Positions 12,991 to 22,413 of a stretch of DNA of 64,000 nucleotides are shown here, in pieces. The DNA lies in contig OX485806.1 of NCBI GenBank assembly GCA_950295325.1, forward strand, positions 13,578,001 through 13,642,000, in the 5' to 3' direction. The stretch comes from Polytrichum commune (Eukaryota; Streptophyta; Polytrichopsida; Polytrichales; Polytrichaceae). Positions within the stretch are counted from its first letter, which is position 1. Each line of letters begins with the position of its first letter. The notes under the pieces were generated by a model. It saw only the letters and a program-made list of their open reading frames with translations. It did no database searches and had not been told where the DNA came from. The position numbers and the translations under genes are program-made.

Positions 12991-13347
12991 AGCCTACCTA
13001 ATTAGCTCATAGACAAGTAGTTAGTTACATTATGCTAGTTAGTGTTATGTGTGGCTTTCACAAGTAAATGTATTTGAGATTGACTATAGAGAATAGTGTT
13101 TTTTTTAACACTTGCATCCTCTCTTTAAAAATAAACCACGTGCACAACTTAATGGAGAATGTGGAGCACTCTCGCGATGGCAAGACAAAGGAAGCAAAGA
13201 CCAAAGTTAAATCCAAGACCACTTGAAGGGTGAACCTTGCACTATGGACTCATCCAAGTCCAAATCCAATACCGCGGAGGAATGTGAGCCCAAACCCACT
13301 ACTCGGACTACGGACGCTTAAGGGTGGGGGGTTTGGCCTCACATAAT

Positions 13348-13365
13348 TGGTGCGTCCGCCGGGAG
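13348..13365 (+). other. Primer-binding site
   Basis: TGGTGCGTCCGCCGGGAG begins four bases after the 5' LTR. The leading TGG pairs with a tRNA CCA end. From memory of plant tRNA sequences, the best partner is tRNA-Gly(UCC), whose 3' end would pair with one mismatch. The site is firm by position; the tRNA identity is an inference. Confidence 0.75.
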
Positions 13366-14252
13366 CGAAGCGGAAGGTAGTTACAAGACTTGGAGGCGAC
13401 TAGGAGACTTGGAGGCAACTAGGAAAAATTGGAGACACAAACTTGAGAGAAGGGAAGGAGCACCCGAAACTCGGTAAGTATTCTCTCTTTGGGTTACATT
13501 TGAATTCATTGTATTTCAACTATTCCTTGGAATGAATTGCATTGTCAATTACGCAAATTCATTTTTAAGGAAGGAGCGCGGCGAAGGTACGTCCTCAACC
13601 TTTTTGGGGATTTGCTAAGAACTTAAAAGGAACCTATAACCGAGTAGCTCATTAAAACATTAGAGGGTAAATTCACCTTAGGACATTGAACTTTGACACT
13701 CACCTCGGGGTGAGTCTCAAAGTTTTGGGAGTTGTCATTTCATGCTCTAGATTAAATTAATATTTCACAAAGTTTATGGTGTTGTTACATTGAGTCACGA
13801 TTGAGGGGAGTGCTAACTCACAGGGGAATGCGATTGCTCAAGGTATGTTTATTTCTTCAAAGTGAACTCATTAACTAATTAAAGAATGCCTTTTGTACTC
13901 GTGATTGTTGTTATCCGTTGTAGAGGGTAATTCCCGAATTGTGGATGGTGTGAGAAGTTGAAGGGTGAAGCCTCGACTTTTAACATAATCTACTCGGAAG
14001 GTCACCCCCTCACAATCGGTATTGTGGTGAGTGTTAATTTGCGGGAAGGTGCGGAGGTGATGCTCCGATTTAACCAAAAAATTAACATGAACATGCCTAT
14101 CCCCTATTGGGATTCTTTCACCTAAGTGGGCTTGCAGGTTCTTTTCCTCACCTCCTAAAAAAATTATAACCACACCAAGACAAGTGAAAATATTAAGAGG
14201 GGAATTGCTAGGATTATGTGTGGTCAAGTGAGGGTCGATCGATTCTTATGGA
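13366..14252 (+). other. Untranslated leader of the LTR element
   Basis: This stretch of about 0.9 kb lies between the primer-binding site and the gag-pol start. It probably carries packaging or dimerisation signals, but none can be recognised by eye. The minus-strand frame at 13871-14227 has no family resemblance and is rejected as a gene. Confidence 0.6.
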
Positions 14253-17200
14253 ATGCAAGGTAGGACTCGCTCACAAAAACCAAGTTTGATAGTAGGACTA
14301 GAGAAATCTACTCGAAAGAGGCGGTCCTCTAAAATCAGTGATAGATTAGAACAAGATAATGTTAGAATAGAGAGTTGTTTGAACGTCGAACCTAGGACTA
14401 GGTCAATTCTAGACACCTTAGAACTTGGAGCTCAACTTGAAGAGGAGATCACTCCCTCCAAATTGAGTGGTGAAACTTCTTCGGAAAATTACACACTTAG
14501 AGAAGAATTCCCGGTAGAAGTTGATAGGGGATTGTTGAATAGTTCACCGGTCACCATGGCCGAGGAACGGGGGATGGATCCACCACCCATACCCCCAATT
14601 CCGCCCATACCTCCTATACCTCCAATAGACCCATTGGTTAGGCCAAGAGGCCTACCAATTGTGGTTCCACAAAATTTAGCGGCGATGGATATGCCATCTC
14701 ATCTCCCTAAATTTTATGGGACCAAGGATGAGGACCCCTCTCGGCACATGGAACGGTATATCGAACGGTTGGCTAGCTTCCTCATAACCGACCCGGGTTA
14801 TTGGTTAGTGTGGTTTCCTACCACTCTAGAGGGGGAAGCCTATGAATGGTATCGGGATCATGCCGAGGGACATTTTAGGGGATGGGAACAATTACAAAGG
14901 GAGTTTCTTAACGAATTTAGGCCGGAAGTGGGTCAAAGTACCGCATTAAGGGCATTGTCGTCATTGAAGCAAGGAAGGGAGGAAGAAATTTCGGCTTACA
15001 TTAGGAGGTTTGATTTAGTGTGCACTAGATTTGTGGGTACCATGCTCAACGACGACACGCTAAAGCAATTTTTCATTCAAGGGTTTTTTAAGTCCGGAAC
15101 TATTAGGGGTGTTCTAGAAAGGAATCCCTTGACCTTGGCGGATGCCAAGCGTGCGGCTAGAGATATTGAAAACTTGGATAAAGATCACGAAAGGCTATGG
15201 AGAAGGGAGGATGAATTGATCCCACAATTCATCCCCATACGCCCTAGGGTGGTAGCGGTAGAACCCGCTAAGTATGAGAACCAAATTCCATATGCCATTG
15301 TGGACACCGGTCCCCGACCTTTAGCGGTTAGGGAACCGGCACCTCTTTTGGCACTACCGGCCCCTAGAACGGATCCACACTTGGAGGAGGTTGAGAGAAG
15401 ACTAGGTGCTAGCCAACTAGGATTCCAAGAGGCTATGATAAAACAAATGCAAAGCCTCACGGATCAAATGTCATTAATGATCCGGAGTCAACAACCGGGG
15501 CCTCCACCCCCGGTTGAGTCGGGTAGGCATTCTTCCGGATTATGGTATGTCCAATGTGGCCAACCGGGCCACACGCGTCAATTTTGTAGAAGTGGACAAA
15601 ACCGTGACCAAAGAGGAAACGGTAACCCACCTCAACAAAATCAACGAGGTCAAGCGCCACCTCACTATGGAAATGGAAGCAATAGAGGACCACAACCTAG
15701 AGGGCAAGGTGGCCAAAATTTAGAGAAGAAGGAATTTCATCCCTTTTGTGGAAGGTGGCACGCTCAAGGACAATGTTGGTCCGAAGGTCAAGAGTTTAAT
15801 TGTAGCAATTGTGGAGGAAGTCATCCCTCGGATACGTGTCGCCAACCGGACAAAATAATTAATGTCCCTTACCCGGTGGCTAATCCACAACAACAAGCAA
15901 GGGATAATATGCGAGGTGCTAGGCCACAAGGAGTACCGGCCAATGAACTTAGGCCACCTAACTTATACTATGACCATAGTAATGCTAGGCAAACTTTTCA
16001 TCCACCGGCGGGCTTGCAAACTACAACCGGTTACATTCCAATACAAAATAGACAAGGAGTTCCACCTAATGGTAGTAACGGGAGACAAGCGCCTCCAACG
16101 GATCCGGGACCATCTAACTCCCAAGATGTTAGGTTCATGGATGGAGTGTTGGAGGCCACATGTGATGACATGCTTCCTCTCCCAACGAGAATTGGAGAGG
16201 AGCAAAGTCAATGGCCTCCTCACACCAATGCTATTACATATGAGTTAGTGAAGGGTAAGGGTGTGGTTGAAGAAGCACCTGCACTAGCGGTAACTACTAG
16301 GGCTAGGAGAGGGGATGCCCCGTTGGAGGTAGGAATAGGAGAGCAAGGAAATTACTCTTCGGATGAAGAGATTAATCTCTCCGAGTTGGATAGGGTAGCT
16401 AGAAGAGCTACTAAGGATGTGGAGAGGGAAAATATAATTTTACAAGATAGGGAGAGGACTAATGCGGTACATGACTTGGATAATAGCGATGTGGGTGAAT
16501 GGGAAGGACCGGGGGTTCCCGTAGACGAATTCGACGTAGTGGGTAATTCTAAGGTGGAAAGATCTACCGGGTACGACTTGTGGGCGGACCTTAGTACACT
16601 CAAGGCGGATATTACTTTCGGCCAACTATTGGAAATTTCACCCACGGCAAGGAAAACATTAAAGGAGGGAATGCCGGTACACAAGAGGATGAGGAAGGTG
16701 AAAGCTAAAATAGCCGCTAGGATCCAATCACAAGGTGGAAGAGACGTGAAAGCTATAGAAATAGAAGTTGTTATAGTAGATAAGGTGGTTCCTAATGTGC
16801 TAGTCGACGGAGGGAGTAGTCTAAATATACTACCGGAGGATACTATGAAAAAATTGGGACTTGGACTCACGGGGCCTTCACCTTTGGTCATAAATATGGC
16901 AAATCAAAGTTCGACTACGCCTTTGGGGATGATCAAGGATTGTAGAATGACTACGGGAGGTGAGGAGTACTTGGTCACCTTCCATGTCATTAAAATGCAC
17001 TCCAACAAGGACACCTTCCCCATTTTGCTAGGTAGGCCTTGGTTGCGGATGGCGAATGCTATGGTCAATTGGGGTGGACCTAAACCATCCATCACTTATG
17101 GTCCGGAGGGTAATAGGGTCATAGTGTCCATTGGTTCATTAGAAGGATGGATGAAGAAGGAGATGTATTTGCCATTGGAGAAGGAAATTGATGACTTAAA

Positions 17201-20200
17201 CGAGAATGAGATTGGCAAGGCATTGGTGGGAGTCGTCCATCCCGAAGGTCAAAGGGTTGTTATAGATTCGGGCTCGGGAAGTCTAGGTCCTAATTTTTAC
17301 AATTATGGGGATAATGGGGATTATGCCCAATGGCTAAGGGAGTACCCCGAGTCCGAGGTTGATGTAATGGTTACATTTCACCAAGTAGGCTTAGGGAGTG
17401 AATTTCCTAGTGTTAGTTTAGGAGAGGGCTCATTGTTGGAGCCATGTGAGGTGCTCACCGAGGAAGAGTGGGTTAGCGGTGGGTTAACACCTTGGGTAGA
17501 TGACGTGGAAGAGGGTGAGGTTAGTTTAATTCATGTAGATGGGACTCAAGAGGAGGATGTGATTATTGAGTCATCGAAATTGGAGGAGCCTTTACATTTC
17601 AAGACCACGTCTACGGGGATAGTTGTAGGTCAAGATGTGAAAGATTACCCCAATGTGCCTTCCGATTGGTATCGGAACAAAGAGGAACAAGCACATGTGT
17701 CGGAAGCGGATTGGCGGTACGTGGATGTGAAATTAAAGAATGGAAAAACCCGACAAATGAAGATGGGCTCCAAATTGGGGGAGAAAGAGGTTAGGGAGTA
17801 TAGCAATTTGGTGGATGAGTTTAGTGATACTTTTGCATGGTCCTACGATGAGCTTAAGGGAATTCCTAGGGAAATGGTAGAGCACCGGATTCCTTTAATT
17901 CCGGGGGCGAGGCCAATTAGACAAAAGGAGAGGAGGATGAATCCTCAATTGCAATTGTTGGTGAAAGCGGAATTGGAAAGGTTATTGAAGGCCGGGTTTA
18001 TCAAGCCGGTGGAAATCACGGATTGGGTTTCTCCTATGGTCTTAGTAAAGAAAAAAAATGGGAAATTAAGGGTTTGTGTCGACTATAGGAAATTGAATTC
18101 GTGCACACAAAAGGATCACTTCCCCTTACCTTTTATCACCTTGTTGCTTGAGGAGGTTGGAGGTCATTCGCGATATACCTTTATGGATGGGTATACGGGT
18201 TATAATCAAATTTCCATAGCCCTCCAAGATATCCATAAAACGGCTTTTACTACACCTTGGGGTACTTTTGTGTGGGTAGTGATGCCATTTGGGTTATGTA
18301 ATGCCCCGGCTACTTTCCAACGATTAGTAATGTATATCTTCACCGACTTGTTGTTCAAATTCATGACCGTCTTTGTGGACGATTTTAGCACACAAAGTAA
18401 TGTGGATGATCACCTACATTGTGTTAGGGAGGCATTGGTTAGGTGTAGGAAGATGAGGTTAGCATTGAACCCGGATAAGACATTTTTGGGAGTGAATAAG
18501 GGAGTGTTGTTGGGTTATGTTGTTAGTGAGAAAGGTAGAGAACCCGATCCGGATAAGATTGCGGCCATAAGCGACTTGGCAACTCCAACCAATTCCAAGG
18601 GGATCTCTAAGTTGTTAGGACATGTGGGATGGTACCGGGAACTTATTCCTAATTTTTCAAAGATAGCGGTGCCCATTACCCATTTGCTCAAAAAGGATGT
18701 CAAATTCGAGTGGACGGATGCTTGTCAAAAAGCCTTTGAGGAATTGCGGGATAGGTTGAGCACCTATCCGGTGTTGATACCACCCAATTGGGGTAAACAT
18801 TTTCACGTCTATTGTGATGCTAGTAATGTGGCAATAGGGAGTGCGCTTTGTCAAGCAACGGGAGAAAAAGAGAAGGATCAACCTATAGCTTATGCGAGTA
18901 AGCAATTGACCCCCGCCGAAAGAAACTACTCTACAACGGAGAGGGAGTGCCTAGCCATGGTGTTTTCCGTTAAAAAGTTTAGGCATTACCTCATGTGCAA
19001 CCCGGTTGTATTTTTTGTTGACCACATGGCTATCAAGTATCTAATTAACAAGGCGGAGTTAAGTGGTAGGTTAGCTAGGTGGGTTTTGTTATTAGAAGAA
19101 TTCGACTACACGGTGGAATATAAACCGGGTCGTATGCATTTACAAGCGGACCACTTGTCTAGGTTGTCGGAGGAGATAGGAAAAAATCCGGTAAATGATA
19201 TGTTAGTAGATGATAGCCTCTTTGTGGTCACTTCTACACCGGAGTGGTATGCGGGCATAGTGGAATTTCTAACAACCCACAAGTTGCCCAAAGAGTGGGC
19301 AAAAGAAGAGAGAAGGAAGGTGAGGGTAAATAGTAGGCAATTTGTTGTAGTGGGCCATAGGTTGTTTAGAAGGGGGTCCGATGGTATTTTACGACGATGC
19401 GTGTCAAAAACGGAGGTTGAAGCGATTTTAATCGCTTGCCACGATAGCGCTTGCGGCGGTCACTTCTCGGGTCAACTCACCGGGCAAAAAATACTTAGAG
19501 CGGGCTACTTTTGGCCTACACTATTTAAGGACGCCCATGACTATGTAAGGAAATGCGACGCTTGCCAACGGTATGCCCGAAACGACCTTAGAATGGAGAT
19601 GCCTTTACATGTATCATTACCCTTAATTCCTTTCGAAAAATGGGGCATCGACTATGTGGGTGAGGTCCATCCCCAATCTTCAAAAGGAATGAAATATATT
19701 GTGGTGGCAACCGAGTACCTCACCAAGTGGGCGGAAGCCAAAGCGGTGAAGACCGACACGGCGGAACACGCGGCAACATTTATGTACAAAAACATAATTT
19801 CGCGGTTCAGGGTGCCGAAGATCCTAGTAAGCGATAGGGGTACTCACTTTTTGAATGACTTGATTCGAGAGATGACAGAGAAATTTAAAATTGATCACCG
19901 GAAGACTACTCCCTACCACCCACAAACCAATGGACAAACGGAAAGGGTTAACGGAATTTTGGTGAGTATAATACGCAAGACGGTTATAGACTCGAAGCGG
20001 GATTGGGATACGAAACTAACGGCGGCACTTTGGGCATACCGTACAACCTATAAGGTAACTACGCGTGCTACACCATTTTTCTTAGTCTATGGTCTTGAAG
20101 CGACACTACCAATCGAATATGAAGTCGAGTCACTTAGGGTGGCCGTGAGTACGAGACTTACCGAAAGTCAATCCTTACGAAATCGACTAACCGATTTGGA

Positions 20201-20492
20201 AGCACTTGACGAAGGGAGGAGAATCGCGGCTCAACATATTGAGGCAATCCAAAGAAGGAGAAAGATTACTTTCGACAAACGACATAAGAGAAGGGCCCTA
20301 ACACCGGGAATGATGGTCATGATTCAAGACGCACGAAAGCTTGAATTTCCGGCGAAATTCAATGCGGTATGGTTAGGACCTTACCTTGTCTATGAGGTCT
20401 TTCCTAATAATTCAATTCAATTGGAAACGTTGAATGGTGAGCTCTTTCCTACCCGTACATCGGGAAGTAGATGTAAGGAGTACCGAGCTTGA
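14253..20492 (+). CDS. Gag-Pol polyprotein of the LTR retrotransposon (2,079 aa)
   Basis: One uninterrupted frame. Residues 110-126 are a (PPI)n tract. Residues about 150-300 are a retrotransposon Gag domain. Residues about 431-445 are a CCHC knuckle whose first Cys is Tyr (YVQCGQPGHTRQFC). Residues about 496-531 hold further Cys/His-rich motifs (NCSNCGGSHPSDTC). The aspartic protease site is DGGSS with Asp852, and GRPWLRMANA follows. RT spans about 1235-1420 with VCVDYRKLN, MPFGLCNAPATFQR and the catalytic FVDDF at 1374-1378. RNase H starts near 1519 (VYCDAS, TERECLAMVF). Integrase has the HHCC zinc motif at about 1729-1773 and the triad Asp1800, Asp1861, Glu1897 with exactly 35 residues between the last two. 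All pol catalytic residues are present, so the element could be autonomous. Gag and Pol share one frame with no visible frameshift, so regulation of their ratio is unclear. Confidence 0.97.
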   Translation: MQGRTRSQKPSLIVGLEKSTRKRRSSKISDRLEQDNVRIESCLNVEPRTRSILDTLELGAQLEEEITPSKLSGETSSENYTLREEFPVEVDRGLLNSSPVTMAEERGMDPPPIPPIPPIPPIPPIDPLVRPRGLPIVVPQNLAAMDMPSHLPKFYGTKDEDPSRHMERYIERLASFLITDPGYWLVWFPTTLEGEAYEWYRDHAEGHFRGWEQLQREFLNEFRPEVGQSTALRALSSLKQGREEEISAYIRRFDLVCTRFVGTMLNDDTLKQFFIQGFFKSGTIRGVLERNPLTLADAKRAARDIENLDKDHERLWRREDELIPQFIPIRPRVVAVEPAKYENQIPYAIVDTGPRPLAVREPAPLLALPAPRTDPHLEEVERRLGASQLGFQEAMIKQMQSLTDQMSLMIRSQQPGPPPPVESGRHSSGLWYVQCGQPGHTRQFCRSGQNRDQRGNGNPPQQNQRGQAPPHYGNGSNRGPQPRGQGGQNLEKKEFHPFCGRWHAQGQCWSEGQEFNCSNCGGSHPSDTCRQPDKIINVPYPVANPQQQARDNMRGARPQGVPANELRPPNLYYDHSNARQTFHPPAGLQTTTGYIPIQNRQGVPPNGSNGRQAPPTDPGPSNSQDVRFMDGVLEATCDDMLPLPTRIGEEQSQWPPHTNAITYELVKGKGVVEEAPALAVTTRARRGDAPLEVGIGEQGNYSSDEEINLSELDRVARRATKDVERENIILQDRERTNAVHDLDNSDVGEWEGPGVPVDEFDVVGNSKVERSTGYDLWADLSTLKADITFGQLLEISPTARKTLKEGMPVHKRMRKVKAKIAARIQSQGGRDVKAIEIEVVIVDKVVPNVLVDGGSSLNILPEDTMKKLGLGLTGPSPLVINMANQSSTTPLGMIKDCRMTTGGEEYLVTFHVIKMHSNKDTFPILLGRPWLRMANAMVNWGGPKPSITYGPEGNRVIVSIGSLEGWMKKEMYLPLEKEIDDLNENEIGKALVGVVHPEGQRVVIDSGSGSLGPNFYNYGDNGDYAQWLREYPESEVDVMVTFHQVGLGSEFPSVSLGEGSLLEPCEVLTEEEWVSGGLTPWVDDVEEGEVSLIHVDGTQEEDVIIESSKLEEPLHFKTTSTGIVVGQDVKDYPNVPSDWYRNKEEQAHVSEADWRYVDVKLKNGKTRQMKMGSKLGEKEVREYSNLVDEFSDTFAWSYDELKGIPREMVEHRIPLIPGARPIRQKERRMNPQLQLLVKAELERLLKAGFIKPVEITDWVSPMVLVKKKNGKLRVCVDYRKLNSCTQKDHFPLPFITLLLEEVGGHSRYTFMDGYTGYNQISIALQDIHKTAFTTPWGTFVWVVMPFGLCNAPATFQRLVMYIFTDLLFKFMTVFVDDFSTQSNVDDHLHCVREALVRCRKMRLALNPDKTFLGVNKGVLLGYVVSEKGREPDPDKIAAISDLATPTNSKGISKLLGHVGWYRELIPNFSKIAVPITHLLKKDVKFEWTDACQKAFEELRDRLSTYPVLIPPNWGKHFHVYCDASNVAIGSALCQATGEKEKDQPIAYASKQLTPAERNYSTTERECLAMVFSVKKFRHYLMCNPVVFFVDHMAIKYLINKAELSGRLARWVLLLEEFDYTVEYKPGRMHLQADHLSRLSEEIGKNPVNDMLVDDSLFVVTSTPEWYAGIVEFLTTHKLPKEWAKEERRKVRVNSRQFVVVGHRLFRRGSDGILRRCVSKTEVEAILIACHDSACGGHFSGQLTGQKILRAGYFWPTLFKDAHDYVRKCDACQRYARNDLRMEMPLHVSLPLIPFEKWGIDYVGEVHPQSSKGMKYIVVATEYLTKWAEAKAVKTDTAEHAATFMYKNIISRFRVPKILVSDRGTHFLNDLIREMTEKFKIDHRKTTPYHPQTNGQTERVNGILVSIIRKTVIDSKRDWDTKLTAALWAYRTTYKVTTRATPFFLVYGLEATLPIEYEVESLRVAVSTRLTESQSLRNRLTDLEALDEGRRIAAQHIEAIQRRRKITFDKRHKRRALTPGMMVMIQDARKLEFPAKFNAVWLGPYLVYEVFPNNSIQLETLNGELFPTRTSGSRCKEYRA

Positions 20493-20553
20493 CTAGGCAA
20501 CTTACCCTTGGAGCAAGAGATGTTTGGATTCATCCCCCGATGGTCGCCAATTA
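20493..20553 (+). other. Short 3' internal region lacking an obvious polypurine tract
   Basis: Only 61 bases separate the gag-pol stop from the 3' LTR. The bases just before the LTR are CCCCCGATGGTCGCCAATTA, which is not a purine run. Instead CCAATTA at 20547-20553 is the exact reverse complement of TAATTGG at 13344-13350, and similarity to the primer-binding site continues inward. Confidence 0.7.
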
Positions 20554-22408
20554 TGTGAGCCCAAAAGGGTGCCCACATTTAGTCTTAGACCCTTGAAACG
20601 TTAGTTGATGCACTTTGAAGTAGCATGTTACTTCACAAAAATATAAAAAGAGTGAAATGTTAGTCTTAGAAGTACCATGTTGTAAGAGGCTAGGATGTGA
20701 GTTGTTATTGTGTTTTTACCTTCGGAAGGATTTGAGTGAATGAGGATAGGTAAGGAGAACTTGGATTGAGTAGTTAGTGAGTAGGCTAGTACAAATGGAT
20801 GGAGACAACCAAAGTGACTCAAGAGGCAAGTGCATTCGAATTGGGATGAATGGAGGATCACATGGAGCGCACAAGTGGACCACCTCATCATGGCCACTTA
20901 ATGGGGAAGGCCCAAGGAAGAATGCAAGGTGGAGGATAAGCAAATTCTCAAAGCACCAATCAAATCACGAGTTAAGCATCGTGGTTTGAATTAAGTGGTG
21001 AGCGACGATTTGGGAAAGTAAGGGGAGAAAGTTATGGCGGCGGAAAGCGAAGGAGGCTAAGTTTGGGTTGAAGCATCCCAAGTTTGGTAAAGTGTGGTAG
21101 GTAGAAAGCCAAGGCTAGTTAAATGTTCGAATTAGGATCCTTGTTGATCATTTGAGGGAGGAAGGCTTAGAAGATAGGATTGGCGCCTACTAAGTAGGAG
21201 GAAATTTCAAGGGCTTATCGTGAGCCTTGAGGGTGCTCACCCCCTCAAGCTTACTATATAATCCCTCATTCTTCCCTCACTCATCCTCTCTTTCCTTTGT
21301 GCTCCAAGGCACCCCACGAGTTATAAGTGTGGGTGTGGGAAGCCATATTGGAACACATGTGTGTGCTTAGTTTTTAGTTTGAGAGCCAAGGCTTGTTAGC
21401 CTTGAAGAGGGCTTGACCTCTTGGTAGAATTAGTGTTGACGTGAAGGATTTTAAAGTTAATTCATGATTCCAATTTGTGGTACTTTAAGTTCATGTTTTG
21501 AATACACGTGGTTGCAAGTTCCATGTTTAAGAGTTGAGCACTTGATGTTGTGATGAGTGCAAAAATATACTTGTGTGGATTAGTTAGTCTTAGTGAAGTT
21601 AGGAAATTCTCTCTCCCCCTCTCCTCTCTAGGATTTTAGGATTTTAGGATTTTAGGATTAGAGAAGAATTGTGTGATTAGAAAGGGGTTGTTAGTAGAAT
21701 TAGGGAAATTAGGTAGGAAGATTAGTTAAGGGCTTGAATAATTAGTGAGGTAGTTGGGGATTACAACTACAAAGTTGTGGGTTCATGAAGGAGCTGGGTT
21801 TATGAAGGAGCTGGGTTTGTTTAGTTAGAAAGTAAAGAGCTGGGTTTATGAAGGACCTGGGTTTGTTTAGTTAGAAGCTAAGGAGCTGGGTTCATGAAGG
21901 AGCTGGGTTTATGAAGGAGCTAGGTTTGTTTAGTTAGAAGCTAAGAAGCTGGGTTTATGAAGGAGCTGGGTTTATGAAGGAGCTGGGTTTATGAAGAAGC
22001 TAGGTTTATGTAATTAGAAAGTAAAGAGATGGGTTCATGAAGGAGCTTAGTAGATAGCCTACCTAATTAGCTCATAGACAAGTAGTTAGTTACATTATGC
22101 TAGTTAGTGTTATGTGTGGCTTTCACAAGTAAATGTATTTGAGATTGACTATAGAGAATAGTGTTTTTTTTAACACTTGCATCCTCTCTTTAAAAATAAA
22201 CCACGTGCACAACTTAATGGAGAATGTGGAGCACTCTCGCGATGGCAAGACAAAGGAAGCAAAGACCAAAGTTAAATCCAAGACCACTTGAAGGGTGAAC
22301 CTTGCACTATGGACTCATCCAAGTCCAAATCCAATACCGCGGAGGAATGTGAGCCCAAACCCACTACTCGGACTACGGACGCTTAAGGGTGGGGGGTTTG
22401 GCCTCACA
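20554..22408 (+). repeat. 3' LTR
   Basis: Same length as the 5' LTR with a constant offset of 9,065 bases. No mismatch was seen on reading, including homopolymers such as the eight-T run near 22160. It is followed by the target duplication GGTTC. Confidence 0.97.
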
Positions 22409-22413
22409 GGTTC

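Larger units (their letters stand above)
11489..13343 (+). repeat. 5' LTR
   Basis: 1,855 bp, TGTGAG...CTCACA. It has a TATA-like box at 12190-12196, a triple GGATTTTA run near 12570, and an internal minisatellite at 12720-12990. The frames predicted inside it recur identically in the 3' LTR and are not genes. Confidence 0.97.
11489..22408 (+). mobile_element. Complete Ty3/gypsy-type LTR retrotransposon, 10,920 bp
   Basis: Two direct LTRs of exactly 1,855 bp (11489-13343 and 20554-22408) begin TGTGAG and end CTCACA. A 5-bp target duplication GGTTC lies at 11484-11488 and 22409-22413. I read both LTRs side by side and saw no difference. Between them lie a primer-binding site, a leader of about 0.9 kb, and one intact gag-pol frame in the order Gag, protease, reverse transcriptase, RNase H, integrase, which is the Ty3/gypsy order. 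There is no chromodomain at the C-terminus and no room for an envelope gene, only 61 bp from stop to LTR. The RT resembles Athila/Tat-type non-chromoviruses (KDHFPLPFI, MPFGLCNAPATFQR). That lineage placement is tentative. Confidence 0.97.

Noticed and set aside
16352-16891. 179-codon minus-strand frame
   Set aside because: It lies antisense inside the intact gag-pol gene and has no family resemblance; it is a shadow.
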